A stretch of 64,000 bases of DNA from Ferruginibacter sp. (GCA_019638525.1 JAHBTO010000003.1:434001-498000), one strand, 5' to 3'. Positions 19,501 through 28,957 are shown, numbered from the stretch's first letter. The notes: generated by a model not told the origin, from the letters alone. Numbers and translations are program-made.

Positions 19501-22150
19501 CTACAATTTGTGCCGTATGATTTTTACCTGCCAGTAAATAGTCAAAAGGTTTTTGGCCGCTTGGTAATTTTATGCCTGCATAACTTGTGTATGGGCTATA
19601 TGGCATGCTTACATTATCGATGCTGAAACTTCCGCCCGGTTCAAAAACTTTTACCATCATGTTGGCGCTTAACATGCCCGGCGCCGATTCATCTATCTTA
19701 AAATCGGTATTTAATGCAGCATTGCCCTGTTCATCCAATGTGCCATCAAAAATGGTTTTACTTTGTGTGGAATAATTAGAAGTTGGGTTATCAAATTCAA
19801 AACCTGCAAACTTTGCAAACCTTGTACCTTTTGCATATAATGATGCATCAATTTTTGCTTTTAAATTTTTACCAACAGCTCCAAAAAGCCATTTAGCATT
19901 TAAGGTTCCTGTAGTGGTATTGCCTTTGCCAAGCATAGGGTCTTTTCCAAAATCAAGATTTATCTTAAGCCTGTTGGGCATTACGGTTTCTACCTTTATT
20001 CTTTTTTCGAACTGTGCACCGCCTACTTTTATTTTTGCCAGCCAGTTGCCCGTTGGCGATTGGGCATCGGTATTGGTTTTAAAAAGATAAAAACCATCTT
20101 GTGCATTAGTTTGTACAGTATGTGTAAATAATTGCCCCTGCGGTGTAAATAAACTAAATTCAACCGGGTGGTCTTTGGGTAACTTACCTTCTTTATCTTC
20201 TACAATAAAATTAAGGTACATGGTATCGCCGGGGCGCCATACGCCACGTTCGCCAAAAATATATCCCTTAATACCGTTCTTCACTTCTTCGCCACTAACA
20301 TCAAAACGGCTAAGGGCAAGCGAACTTCCATCATCTAATTTTAAATAACCACGTTCATTTCCTTTTTTTGCAACCAATAAAAATGGTTTTCTTTTTAATT
20401 CAATATTTGCAAAACCATCGCTGCCGCTTTTCCCTTTGCTGATGATGGTACGCTGGTAATCCATCACTTCAATATCTACTGCATCCATTGGCTCGGTAGT
20501 AAGAATATTACTTACAGCAACCAACAGGCTGTTATCGTTGCCACGCTTGGCGGTAAGGCCAATATTGCTGGCCAAAATATTTCTTGTGGCCCAACGGTCT
20601 TTGTTATAATAAGATTTACTGGTAGGATCATCTCTGCGGTTCCAGTTATAGCCAAACGGATAATAAGAATCGTACCTGTCCCAAAAAGCATCATCTTCAT
20701 CAACACCGCCGCTGCTGCTGTATTCATTGTAATCGCCATAGTATCCATCTTCCTCTTCTTCATCCGGTGATGCAGATGTAGTATCGGCAGAAACATATAA
20801 TGAGTACTCGGGCCTAAAGCCGATTGTTACTTTATAAATAGCACCTTGTTCTGTTTTAAGATACTTATCAATATCTAACGAAAAATGCTGTTTCTTATGA
20901 AGGTCTAAAGTCTTGTCGTCATCAAGCCGTAAAGTTTTTTGAACAATGGGTTTGCCTACACGCCTTAATTCATTGTTACCATCCAAACTGTTTTCCTGTA
21001 AAAACTGTGGTACATTTTGCTCGTAAATTTTTATGATACTGATATCAACCGCATTCAGGTTAATTGATTCAAAAGGTAAAACCAACCTGCCGCTGGTTGG
21101 TAAAATATTTCCTTTGCCATGAATTTTTACTGATGGCATCCGGTTTTCGAAATTGATATTGGCTACAAAACCTTTGTTCAGCACATCGTTCCAAATATTT
21201 TTAATACCGGTATTTACGTTCACGGTATAGTTACCATCTAATTTACCGTTGGTAAAAAGTTTTACTTCGCTGCCATTAATGGTATATGAAATATCAGATT
21301 GCCCGCTAATGGTTACTAATCCTGTAAGGTCCTGGCCAACTTCTATCATATCGCTAAACTGCACCGATGCATATTGTTGTGCATCATTCATTGGTACAAT
21401 ATTTAATACTTTAAAATCGCCTTGTGCCGGCACGGTAATATTGCTTTGGCCTTTTACTGCCATGTTCATTGGTTTTCCATCCCAGTTTAGTTCAATATTT
21501 GAAGCCGACTTTTGCCTGTCGATATTATCAATAGTAAAGCGATGTGTTTTTGTGGCATCATTGTGTTGCCAGTTAATTTTAAGTGCATTCTTATTGTAAG
21601 ATGCACTTAAAAGTTTTTCAATATCCTTTCCTGTTTCCACATCGGCCGTTTCAAGCGTACCGCTCAATGTCATCTTGTTTTTTATATTGGTGGCTCTTAA
21701 ACCTTCGTCTGTAACTTTAAAAGAAGGTGTAACCGTTTTCATGCTGAATTTAAAATCAGAAAATTTGCTTTCGGTTTTGGTAACCTTGCCCAGCTTAAAA
21801 TTTACTTCATACAATTGATCGGGTTTTAACCAGTTATCGGGTTTAAATTCAATGGTACGGGCATCTACCCAGTAAGCTTTACCTTTTACCGAAGGTGAGA
21901 TGCTGAACAGGTTTTCTTTTACCGCTTCGCCAACAGAATGTGTTGTGTTTGCATCGGCTGCAAGTTTTATACGCACGGCAGAAGTTTTAGAAATGATGCC
22001 GGTGGTATATGCATCAATGTACTTGCTGAAAGCCGGATCCACTTCTATCCATTTATCTTTTTTGCTGCACGAAAAAAATGCAGCGGAAATAAAGATGAAC
22101 AAACAGCTTGCAATGAAATTTTGATAACGGTTACTAAAGTGAGATGACAT
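16553..22150 (-). CDS. Alpha-2-macroglobulin family lipoprotein (YfhM type)
   Basis: A very large (1865 residues) A2M protein. The N-terminus is a lipoprotein signal with lipobox FFSC, so it is membrane-anchored. The order is N-terminal MG domains, a central acidic insert rich in Asp/Tyr/Gly (about residues 460-500), A2M core, then the thioester domain with PHGCIEQ (Cys near 1411) and the helical toroid (PDGGFSYW). The CxEQ thioester implies covalent protease trapping. It is upstream of pbpC, the conserved pair known from proteobacteria and Bacteroidota. The acidic insert is not usual in E. coli YfhM. Family and pairing are confident. Confidence 0.93.
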   Translation of the reverse strand: MSSHFSNRYQNFIASCLFIFISAAFFSCSKKDKWIEVDPAFSKYIDAYTTGIISKTSAVRIKLAADANTTHSVGEAVKENLFSISPSVKGKAYWVDARTIEFKPDNWLKPDQLYEVNFKLGKVTKTESKFSDFKFSMKTVTPSFKVTDEGLRATNIKNKMTLSGTLETADVETGKDIEKLLSASYNKNALKINWQHNDATKTHRFTIDNIDRQKSASNIELNWDGKPMNMAVKGQSNITVPAQGDFKVLNIVPMNDAQQYASVQFSDMIEVGQDLTGLVTISGQSDISYTINGSEVKLFTNGKLDGNYTVNVNTGIKNIWNDVLNKGFVANINFENRMPSVKIHGKGNILPTSGRLVLPFESINLNAVDISIIKIYEQNVPQFLQENSLDGNNELRRVGKPIVQKTLRLDDDKTLDLHKKQHFSLDIDKYLKTEQGAIYKVTIGFRPEYSLYVSADTTSASPDEEEEDGYYGDYNEYSSSGGVDEDDAFWDRYDSYYPFGYNWNRRDDPTSKSYYNKDRWATRNILASNIGLTAKRGNDNSLLVAVSNILTTEPMDAVDIEVMDYQRTIISKGKSGSDGFANIELKRKPFLLVAKKGNERGYLKLDDGSSLALSRFDVSGEEVKNGIKGYIFGERGVWRPGDTMYLNFIVEDKEGKLPKDHPVEFSLFTPQGQLFTHTVQTNAQDGFYLFKTNTDAQSPTGNWLAKIKVGGAQFEKRIKVETVMPNRLKINLDFGKDPMLGKGNTTTGTLNAKWLFGAVGKNLKAKIDASLYAKGTRFAKFAGFEFDNPTSNYSTQSKTIFDGTLDEQGNAALNTDFKIDESAPGMLSANMMVKVFEPGGSFSIDNVSMPYSPYTSYAGIKLPSGQKPFDYLLAGKNHTAQIVDVDSKGNLLSGTTDVEVQFYRIQWRWWWDDGGDNLSNFTQDEYNKLLKKETVKLTNGRGTYSFGTAENEWGRYLILVKDLKSGHTTGVTFYIDDPYWQTRAGGEDQSAATMLSFTANKEKYNVGDEVLLTIPSSEAGRVLVSIENGSKVLKSFWQETKKGQTTVKFKAEAAMAPNVYATVSLLQPHSQTINDLPIRMYGSIPIFVEDKNTVLKPVLNIDNSIRPEKNVSFTVSEQNGKAMTYCVAIVDEGLLDLTRFKTPNPHDAFYAREALGVKSFDLFDYVIGAWGGDLERILTIGGDNEAGPGKPMSANRFKPVVKYLGPFHLNKNQTQKQSFTLPSYIGSVRAMVIAASNGSYGATEKAVAVKKPLMLLATLPRVLGPGETFKLPVTVFAMENNIKNVNVSLQSNPYLEVVGSNAQSVSFSQTGEEMVYFDVKVKPNVGIGKVKLLASSGGEKADYEVELDIRNPNPPITQVTEMVLAAGQQWKTTAAPIGVASTSTAVLEISSVPSMNLQKRLNYLIEYPHGCIEQTTSAIFPQLVLNQLTDLDEFKKAQVDRNIKAGISKLQNFQRPDGGFSYWPGIAQSDEWGTNYAGHFLIEAQNNGYLVSDYMMQQWKNFQRGKANSWGPSTTNFYGGDLTQAYRLFTLALAKAPELGAMNRLKEFKYLSTEAKWRLAAAYKLAGQDNIALDLISGLPTSFDEPPSPGFTYGSSLRDQAMVFETLTLMGKSKAAKAAELLPTIAAKLSQDSWYSTQTTAYALIAIAKYCGKNPSGAKIIATGNVDGKNVEINATTYIRQVPIVFKTGSSNVTITNKGSNTLYVRLVTQGQPLAGDSLTINNNPAVLNMNVSYINQNGAAIDVSKLAQGTDFIAKVTITNPGKRGYYTDMALSQVFPSGWEILNARMFDGEGAFKSSPSTYQDIRDDRLYTYFNIGANQSYTYYVQLNASYLGRYFLPATTCEAMYDNHISAAVNGKWVEVVKP

Positions 22151-22299
22151 GGGATAAAGTTGAAGTTAGGTTGAAACTAGCGTTACACTAATATCGGCAT
22201 TTTTTATTTGCTATGTAAATGTTGAAATAAATTTTGATTCATGCAAATAGCATGAAACTGTTTTTTAGTTAAACAATTTATAAATAAAACCGCTTGCTT

Positions 22300-22692
22300 T
22301 CAATTGATTTTTGTTACTGTAACTGTGTATGTGCTGTTGGTTAATGATGAATGTATTTCCTGCGTGTAGGTATTGCCGGAGGTAGAGATAATTTTCACTT
22401 TTATTTCTAAACCGGCAGGAAAGTTGATTTTGTTTTCGTTTCGCAGCACTTTATCAAGTGTAAGGGTGTAGCTGCAATTGCTTTGCCAGCTTATTTTAAA
22501 ACGTACTACGGCTTTTAAGGCTTCGCTCGATTCTGTTTGGTACATGCTGTTTCTGTCGGCAATGGTAATAACGCCGGCCCTTGTATCGGCAATCCTGAAT
22601 TTGCCTTCTCTTAATTGATAACAATCGGGTGTTTGGCATATAGCCAGCAAAGGTGATAGCAATAAAAAAAGTATGATAGTTTTTTTCAGCAT
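22300..22692 (-). CDS. Small secreted protein of unknown function
   Basis: A 130-residue protein with a clear signal peptide (cleavage probably after LAICQ). The mature part begins with DCYQLREGKF and is mostly predicted beta strand. It vaguely resembles a small Bacteroidota secreted family whose members start with a Cys and a GKF motif; I cannot name a function. It starts 5 bp after the lysA stop codon, so it is probably translated from the lysA transcript. Two cysteines (in DCYQ and NCSY) could form a disulfide. Confidence 0.7.
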   Translation of the reverse strand: MLKKTIILFLLLSPLLAICQTPDCYQLREGKFRIADTRAGVITIADRNSMYQTESSEALKAVVRFKISWQSNCSYTLTLDKVLRNENKINFPAGLEIKVKIISTSGNTYTQEIHSSLTNSTYTVTVTKIN

Positions 22693-22697
22693 CCAAT

Positions 22698-23906
22698 TTA
22701 AATAACCTGGTTTCTCAGCAGGTCTTCAAACTCATCCCGCCGCCTTATCAAGGTAGCTTTGTCATTTTTTACCAATACTTCGGCGGGCTTAAGCCTCGAG
22801 TTAAAGTTACTGCTCATTTCAAAACCATAAGCGCCGGCATTATGAAATACCAACAAATCGTTTTCCCTTATTTCGTTTATTTTCCTGTCGAAAGCAAATG
22901 TGTCTGTTTCGCAGATATTGCCAACTACATTGTATATTCTTTCGGCGCCGGCAGGGTTACTAATATTTTCTATATGATGATAAGCTTCGTACATCATGGG
23001 CCTTATCAGGTGATTGAAACCGCTGTTAACACCGGCAAAAAGCGCAGCAGGCGTTTGTTTTATCACATTTGCCTTTACAATAAAATAACCGGCCTGGCTA
23101 ACTAAATATTTGCCCGGCTCAAACCAAAGTTCAAGTTCTTTTACTTTTGGGTTTTCGAACTGAACAAGCGCCTGTGCAATTTTTTCGCCTAACAAGTCCA
23201 CATCCGTTTCGGCATCGCCCTGTTGGTAGGGAACTTTAAAGCCGCTGCCCAGGTCAATATATTTCAGGTTGGGAAAATGCTCAATCGTATTCAGCATCAC
23301 ATCAAGCCCCAGTAAAAAAACATTGATGTCTTTTATTTCGCTGCCGGTATGCATGTGTACGCCTTCTACATTAAGCCGGGTGGTTTTTACAACTCTTTCA
23401 ATATGCCGCATCTGGTGAATGGAGATACCAAATTTGCTATCTACATGGCCTGTAGAAATTTTAAAATTGCCTCCGGCCATGATATGAGGATTTAGCCGGA
23501 TGCAGATGGGGTAAGTGTTACCAAACCTGTTGCCAAATTGCTCCAGTATTGAAATGTTATCTATGTTGATGTTAACACCCAGGTTTTTGGCTTCAATAAT
23601 TTCATCAAGGTCAACACAGTTGGGTGTGTACAGGATATTTTTTGGTTCAAAGCCAGCCATTAATCCAAGCTTAACCTCGTAAATACTTACACAATCAAGC
23701 GAAGCGCCAATTGAAAGAATATGTTTTAACACATTTATATTGGTAAGCGATTTACAGGCATAAAAAAAACGGGCATTGCTTTTTGAAAAAGCTTTTTTCA
23801 GTTTGTTGTATTGCTCAGTTATTCGCTCGGCATGATAAACATAAACGGGAGTGCCAAACTCGTTGGCTATTTGGGTTAACTGCTTATTAGTAAGGGATTG
23901 TTGCAT
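22698..23906 (-). CDS. lysA: Diaminopimelate decarboxylase
   Basis: PLP enzyme making L-lysine from meso-diaminopimelate, the last step of lysine synthesis. The 402 residues show the alanine-racemase-type barrel with the PLP lysine in FFYACKSLTN, HMHTGSEI for phosphate binding, GSGF in the glycine loop, and the C-terminal beta domain with GNICETDTFA (active-site Cys) and GAYGFEMSSNFN. Length fits the shorter forms of the family. The start is an ATG next to a weak upstream region of about 119 bp to mrp. A small secreted protein gene follows closely. Confidence 0.96.
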   Translation of the reverse strand: MQQSLTNKQLTQIANEFGTPVYVYHAERITEQYNKLKKAFSKSNARFFYACKSLTNINVLKHILSIGASLDCVSIYEVKLGLMAGFEPKNILYTPNCVDLDEIIEAKNLGVNINIDNISILEQFGNRFGNTYPICIRLNPHIMAGGNFKISTGHVDSKFGISIHQMRHIERVVKTTRLNVEGVHMHTGSEIKDINVFLLGLDVMLNTIEHFPNLKYIDLGSGFKVPYQQGDAETDVDLLGEKIAQALVQFENPKVKELELWFEPGKYLVSQAGYFIVKANVIKQTPAALFAGVNSGFNHLIRPMMYEAYHHIENISNPAGAERIYNVVGNICETDTFAFDRKINEIRENDLLVFHNAGAYGFEMSSNFNSRLKPAEVLVKNDKATLIRRRDEFEDLLRNQVI

Positions 23907-24025
23907 ACTGCTAAAATAAATAAAGTGCTACTTTAATTGTTATTGAAAAAATGAATGAGCAAAGAAACAAAATAATAAAAGCAGTTGATAAAAATCTTCA
24001 GCTTCAATTTTTATTTGATAAGATA

Positions 24026-25120
24026 TTATGCCACTATCTCCTGTATTTGTGTAGGCTCCATGTTGGCATTACGCATGGCAATACCCCGTACTGCATTGGC
24101 TGCAAAATCCATAAATGCTTTTTTGGTGATGGCATCATCACTAATCATTGCCGGCACACCAATATCTCCTCCCTCACGAATATTTTCAGCAATAGGAATT
24201 TGCCCCAGCAATGGTATATCAAAATCTTCGGCCAGGTTTTTACCGCCATCTTTTCCAAATATGTAATATTTTTTATCGGGCAATTCTGCCGGAGTAAAAT
24301 AACTCATGTTCTCTACCAATCCAATAACCGGAACTTTAAGTTGTGCCTGTCCAAACATAGCAATACCTTTTTTAGCATCGGCCAGCGCTACTGTTTGTGG
24401 TGTTGTAACCACAATTACACCTGTTACCGGTACGGTTTGTACCATAGTTAAATGTATATCGCCGGTTCCGGGCGGCATATCAATTACAAGGTAATCCAGT
24501 TCGCCCCAATCTACTTCGCTTACAAACTGCCTGATGGCGCTGCTTACCATGGGGCCACGCCAAACTACAGCTTGTTTTTCATCAATAAGCAATCCAATAC
24601 TCATCAATTTAATACCAAACTTTTCTATCGGTACAATCATTCCTTTACCATCCACTTCTCTCATCATAGGCCGCTCGCCACGTACACCAAACATAATGTG
24701 CTGGCTGGGGCCATAAATATCGGCATCCATGAGGCCTACTTTGGCACCACCCTGGGCTAATGCCAATGCAAGGTTTGATGAAACGGTACTTTTGCCTACG
24801 CCACCTTTTCCGCTAACTACTGCAATAATATTTTTTACGCCGGCCAATATTGTTTTTCCGTCTTTACGGTTGCTGCTTGTATTGCTGGTAAAGTTTACTT
24901 TAACTATTGCATCTTTATTCACTAATAACTTTACCGCATTGATGCTTGCATTCATTATCATATCTTTTAGCGGGCAGGCGGGTGTTGTAAGCACCACGGT
25001 AAAGGAAACATTATTACCATCTATTTTAATGTCTTTTACCATATTTAATGTAACCAGGTCTTTTCCTAAATCGGGCTCCTGCACATTACTCAGCGCTTTT
25101 AATATATCCTCGTTCGTCAT
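24026..25120 (-). CDS. mrp: Mrp/ApbC-type P-loop ATPase, Fe-S cluster carrier
   Basis: Soluble 364-residue protein. Residues 1-85 form a DUF59 (MIP18-like) domain, and the rest is a deviant Walker A ATPase (GKGGVGKST near 110) with the MDADIYGPSQ and GTGDIHLT motifs. Mrp proteins carry or insert Fe-S clusters. The family's common C-terminal CxxC for cluster binding is absent here: after ENMSYF come TPAELPDKKYYIFG. I believe this is usual for Bacteroidota Mrp, so loss of function is not implied. A -7 element lies upstream at 25156-25163. A second, free-standing DUF59 protein is at 39393. Confidence 0.92.
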   Translation of the reverse strand: MTNEDILKALSNVQEPDLGKDLVTLNMVKDIKIDGNNVSFTVVLTTPACPLKDMIMNASINAVKLLVNKDAIVKVNFTSNTSSNRKDGKTILAGVKNIIAVVSGKGGVGKSTVSSNLALALAQGGAKVGLMDADIYGPSQHIMFGVRGERPMMREVDGKGMIVPIEKFGIKLMSIGLLIDEKQAVVWRGPMVSSAIRQFVSEVDWGELDYLVIDMPPGTGDIHLTMVQTVPVTGVIVVTTPQTVALADAKKGIAMFGQAQLKVPVIGLVENMSYFTPAELPDKKYYIFGKDGGKNLAEDFDIPLLGQIPIAENIREGGDIGVPAMISDDAITKKAFMDFAANAVRGIAMRNANMEPTQIQEIVA

Positions 25121-25155
25121 CGTTCAATTATTTGTTAAAATACATATGTAAACTG

Positions 25156-25163
25156 CAAATTTA
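25156..25163 (-). promoter_or_regulatory. -7 promoter element of mrp
   Basis: Reads TAAATTTG on the minus strand, matching TAnnTTTG, 36 bp before the mrp ATG. Confidence 0.55.
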
Positions 25164-25301
25164 AACATTGATGCCCTTACTTTGGTTATTAATTAAGGAA
25201 TGTTATTACTTTTGAAACAGTACCTGTAGATAAAAGCAATTTTTTTTGCAGATTGTTTCATTAAATAATTTGTACTGGGCATTTCAATCTTTAATTTTTG
25301 G

Positions 25302-25940
25302 ATGAAGAAATTTATACCATACTTTATTATTACTGCTTTAATTTTTCCTGTGGCTGTACGGGCCCAGTTTGAATCTTTTAAAGATTCGGTAGTGCAACTT
25401 TATGGAATTGTGATGACAGCCGACAGTTTAAAAGGCCTTGAAAGTGTAAGTGTGGTTGTAAAAGGGCAAAACCGAGGCACCATTACCAATAGCAAAGGCG
25501 TATTCAGCATTGTGGTTTTAAAAGGCGATAATGTAGAATTTACCAGCATTGGTTACAAACCAAAAACTATTCATATTCCCGAAAACCTGGAGGGTAACCA
25601 GCAAAGTGTAATACAACTAATGGTTACCGATACAGTTTACCTTGCTGCTACCATTATTAAAGCAAGGCCTACCCGGGCACAGTTTGAAAGAGATTTTATA
25701 AATGCACAGGTACCCGATGATTATATTACTATTGCCAGGAAAAATAACAGCGAAGCTACAAGGCGCTTACTTGTTGCCAACCTGCCAACTGATGGCAGGG
25801 AAGCATCGAGCAATTATTTAAGGCAAACTGCCGGTAAAGCATACTATTCAGGCCAGGCGCCTCCAATGAATATTTTCAATCCATTTGCATGGGCCGAGTT
25901 TATTAAGGCATGGAAACGGGGCGATTTTAAGAGCAAATAA
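25302..25940 (+). CDS. Secreted protein with CarboxypepD_reg-like domain
   Basis: A 212-residue protein with a signal peptide ending in VRAQ. Residues 35-110 look like the carboxypeptidase regulatory-like beta domain seen at the N-terminus of TonB receptors and other Bacteroidota surface proteins (GIVMTADSLKGLESVSVVV, TNSKGVFSIVV, FTSIGYKPK). The rest is charged and helical with no known domain. No TonB barrel follows. It is divergent from mrp and 82 bp before aroK. Exact role unknown. Confidence 0.8.
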   Translation: MKKFIPYFIITALIFPVAVRAQFESFKDSVVQLYGIVMTADSLKGLESVSVVVKGQNRGTITNSKGVFSIVVLKGDNVEFTSIGYKPKTIHIPENLEGNQQSVIQLMVTDTVYLAATIIKARPTRAQFERDFINAQVPDDYITIARKNNSEATRRLLVANLPTDGREASSNYLRQTAGKAYYSGQAPPMNIFNPFAWAEFIKAWKRGDFKSK

Positions 25941-26022
25941 TTTTTAATTGTAATAATCTGCTGCCCGGTTTTAAAATCTCATCTTATTTATTATTTGGTT
26001 TTCTTTGTAAAAAGAATTTATC

Positions 26023-26580
26023 GTGATACAGAATACTGCTGTAAAATTTCCTTCAGGGCATATTGGTAAAATATTTCTTGTTGGTTTTATGGGTAGCGGA
26101 AAAACATTTTGGGGCCGTAAATGGTCGCAACAATACAAACTGCCATTTTTTGATTTGGATGAAGAGATTGAAAAAGCAGAGAAAAAAACGATAGCAGAAA
26201 TTTTTGAAAAAGATGGAGAAGAATTTTTCAGGAAGATGGAGTTACATACTTTAAAGTCTTTTTCAGCGATGGATAATTGTATTATTGCCTGCGGCGGAGG
26301 CACACCCTGTTTTGCAGACAATATGCAATGGATGAATGAAAATGGTAAAACAGTGTATTTGAAAGCATCGCCTCAAAATATTTACCAAAAGTTGATTAAT
26401 GAAAAAGATAAAAGGCCATTGGTTAAAAACTTAACCGGGCCAAAATTGCTTTCTTTTATTGAAGAAAAATTACAGGAAAGAGAATTGTATTACAGGCAGG
26501 CGTATGTAATTTTGCAGGTAGATGAGATGGGAGAGGATTTTGTACCGGGTTTTATTGCTGATTATTATCAAAATAAATAA
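26023..26580 (+). CDS. aroK: Shikimate kinase
   Basis: Phosphorylates shikimate with ATP in aromatic amino acid synthesis. The 185 residues contain the P-loop GFMGSGKT, the shikimate-binding FDLDEEIE, FRKMELHTL, and CGGGTP motifs, and the RPL lid region. Start is GTG at 26023; the next in-frame ATG lies inside the P-loop and is too late. The gene stops one base before the DUF423 gene starts, so the two are cotranscribed. Length is normal (about 170-180). Confidence 0.95.
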   Translation: MIQNTAVKFPSGHIGKIFLVGFMGSGKTFWGRKWSQQYKLPFFDLDEEIEKAEKKTIAEIFEKDGEEFFRKMELHTLKSFSAMDNCIIACGGGTPCFADNMQWMNENGKTVYLKASPQNIYQKLINEKDKRPLVKNLTGPKLLSFIEEKLQERELYYRQAYVILQVDEMGEDFVPGFIADYYQNK

Positions 26581-26967
26581 ATGCAAAAAAGTTTCTTAAA
26601 AACAGCCGCTTTATTAGGCGCTTTATCGGTAATGCTTGGTGCATTTGCAGCGCATGGGTTAAAAAAAATTTTTGATACCGATTTATTGCAGGTTTTTGAA
26701 ACGGCAGTGCGTTACCAGTTTTTTCATGTGTTTGCTTTGCTTGCTGCCGGTATATTGTATAAAGATTTTACAAACAAGCTTATAAGGTGGGCCGGGTATT
26801 TTTTTATTACAGGTATTATCTTATTCTGTGGCTCGTTGTACCTGCTTTGTTATGTAAAACAGCAGGCTTTGCCATTTAACTGGATAGGCGCCATTACACC
26901 ATTTGGCGGTGCGGCTTTTATAGCAGGATGGTTATGTTTATTTGCTGGTTTAAACAAGGCCAATTAA
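26581..26967 (+). CDS. DUF423 membrane protein
   Basis: A 128-residue protein with four hydrophobic segments and the family N-terminus GALSVMLGAFAAHGLK. DUF423 (YgdD family) has no settled function. It directly follows aroK and its stop overlaps the stop of the convergent histidine kinase gene by two or three bases. Confidence 0.88.
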   Translation: MQKSFLKTAALLGALSVMLGAFAAHGLKKIFDTDLLQVFETAVRYQFFHVFALLAAGILYKDFTNKLIRWAGYFFITGIILFCGSLYLLCYVKQQALPFNWIGAITPFGGAAFIAGWLCLFAGLNKAN

Positions 26968-28877
26968 AAATTTTCAATCTTTCTATATAGTGTAATAAGG
27001 GTTCCATTTTTATTTTCAATTGAAAATTCAATATCCAGGTCGTTCATTCTTTTCTTCATATTTTTTAAACCATTGCCAAACTGCCGTAATTTTTCTAAAT
27101 CTATACCCTTACCGTTATCATGTATATATAATTTAAGTCCATCGGGCACCCTTACCAGGTTAATTTTTACTTCGGTGGCATTTGCATGTTTTAATATATT
27201 GTTCAATGCTTCTTTAACAACCATAAAAAAATTTCGCCTTATTTCTCCTATAACTTCAATATTGGGCAAATTTTCGGGAATAATAATCTTACAGTTAATA
27301 CCGGTATCTTCAAAATATTCCTGTGCATAACTTCGTATATAAGCAATTGTGTTATGTAAAGAGTCGTTACTGCTGCTCATGCTCCAGATGATAGCATTCA
27401 TCTTGTTTAAAAGATCGTTGGCAGATGATGATATTTTATTGATTTCAGGAATAGGGTTATCGGCCAGTTTATTTTTTGCCATTTCGCTATAAAGCCTGAT
27501 AGTAGTCATCCCTGCGCCCAGGTCATCATGCATATCTGCACTAATACGGTTCCTAACTTCCTGCTGTGCTTTAATAATGGCAATCTGGTTTTCGTATTCG
27601 GCTTTTTCAGCTTCCAGTTTTAAAGCTTCCTGTTCTTTTATACGTTTTATAAGCTCGTTTTTATTTTTATAATTAAGTCCCAACAGGAAAAAAGTAAGTT
27701 CCAGAACGATACCGATATAATAATAAAACAAAGAATTTTTTAATATAGCGTATGAACGTAATCCCGATAGAATAATTAAAAAAGAAATAGTTGAAAACAA
27801 AACAAGTATAACATTGCCTGCTGCTAAATAATTAAATAGCCTGTTACGTTTTTTAAAAGCAAGTACAATAAAAATTATCCCTATTGACAAGATGATGATC
27901 TTCATCAAATTCTCGAGGTTTAATTGGTACACAAATGCTTTGGTAAAAAAATTGATGTATGTGTATATACATAAAAGCAGCAGAATGAACCTTTCGCTAA
28001 ACTTTAAAAAAATATCCAGTTTTTTATAAAGTTCTTTCGTATTCAGAAATCGGCGTGCAAATGCTATATAAAAAATGGTACCGGTTACCAGGAACAAGAA
28101 ATCGAGGTAACTTAAGTAAAGGTTTGCAAATGCCGTAGTTGACCGGGTAACAATTGAATTAAAAAATATTAGCAGGAACATGAAAAAAGAATACATGGCA
28201 TTGTACAGAAATTCGGTACTGCGGCTTATTACAAAATTGGTAAGCATAAATAAAATCATCATTAGTAATACACCGCTGATAACAAATCCAAATTTTACCA
28301 TCATGTCTTTATGGCTAATAATAAAGTTTATATAGTTCTCAATATAGCTTCCCCTGATAATGATGGGGGATAAAGAATTTGATTCGTACCTGGCAGGTAC
28401 AAGTTTTATTAATAAAAAGTTTTGCTCGCCGGCAGCCAGTGAAAATTGTTTATAGCCTTCTTTGTTTTTTTCGTTATTAATAAGTTCGGGTGAAGGGTTT
28501 AATTTATAAATATCAAACCTATTGTAATAGTTACCCGGGTATATAAATGAACTTACCTGCTTATCGCTTGTGTTGGCTACAAATATTTTGAGATAGTAAG
28601 TGTAATTAACCATTTTTGGTGGAATAGACTTACGTTTTTTGAACTCCATTAAAGGAAAAAACTGTTTGTTGATAACTTCAGAAACTGGCAAAGCAGAACT
28701 GCTATCGATATACAACAAAGTTTTTCCTGCAATACTGCTGTCTTCTGTTATAGTTGTTATATTAATAAGTAATGTATCCGTTATATTTTGAGAATTACCG
28801 GATATACTGAAAAATGAAAAGATGATTAAAGCAGCTATGCGTCTCAAAAGGCAGAATCTTTTACCAAACCTACACAA
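26964..28877 (-). CDS. 7TM sensor histidine kinase (7TMR-DISM type)
   Basis: A 637-residue membrane kinase. After a signal segment comes a periplasmic beta domain (about 35-185) like 7TMR-DISM extracellular domains, seven membrane helices (about 195-400), a coiled coil (405-440), and a kinase core. The phospho-acceptor is His450 in DMHDDLGAG; the ATP domain has KEALNNILKHA, DNGKGI and GNGLKNMKKR. It belongs to the HisKA_3 (NarX/LytS-like) group. The start is a TTG: the frame has a stop just before TTG 28877, and another TTG at residue 11 (28847) would give a better signal peptide. No response regulator lies next to it, so its partner is unknown. Confidence 0.88.
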   Translation of the reverse strand: MCRFGKRFCLLRRIAALIIFSFFSISGNSQNITDTLLINITTITEDSSIAGKTLLYIDSSSALPVSEVINKQFFPLMEFKKRKSIPPKMVNYTYYLKIFVANTSDKQVSSFIYPGNYYNRFDIYKLNPSPELINNEKNKEGYKQFSLAAGEQNFLLIKLVPARYESNSLSPIIIRGSYIENYINFIISHKDMMVKFGFVISGVLLMMILFMLTNFVISRSTEFLYNAMYSFFMFLLIFFNSIVTRSTTAFANLYLSYLDFLFLVTGTIFYIAFARRFLNTKELYKKLDIFLKFSERFILLLLCIYTYINFFTKAFVYQLNLENLMKIIILSIGIIFIVLAFKKRNRLFNYLAAGNVILVLFSTISFLIILSGLRSYAILKNSLFYYYIGIVLELTFFLLGLNYKNKNELIKRIKEQEALKLEAEKAEYENQIAIIKAQQEVRNRISADMHDDLGAGMTTIRLYSEMAKNKLADNPIPEINKISSSANDLLNKMNAIIWSMSSSNDSLHNTIAYIRSYAQEYFEDTGINCKIIIPENLPNIEVIGEIRRNFFMVVKEALNNILKHANATEVKINLVRVPDGLKLYIHDNGKGIDLEKLRQFGNGLKNMKKRMNDLDIEFSIENKNGTLITLYRKIENF

Positions 28878-28943
28878 TTAAAGCCGAATTAAAAACGTGT
28901 AACACCATTTTTCAATCATGCTTTTTCAAGCAGGGGTTTTCTA

Positions 28944-28951
28944 TATCTTTG
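28944..28951 (+). promoter_or_regulatory. -7 promoter element of ftsK, nearly abutting the start codon
   Basis: TATCTTTG matches TAnnTTTG perfectly. It ends 6 bp before the ATG at 28958, so the mRNA would be leaderless or have only a few nucleotides ahead of the start. Confidence 0.6.
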
Positions 28952-28957
28952 TTGCCC

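Noticed and set aside
28949..28957. TTG start of ftsK nine bases upstream
   Set aside because: It lies inside the -7 promoter element, and the ATG at 28958 gives a normal FtsK N-terminus.
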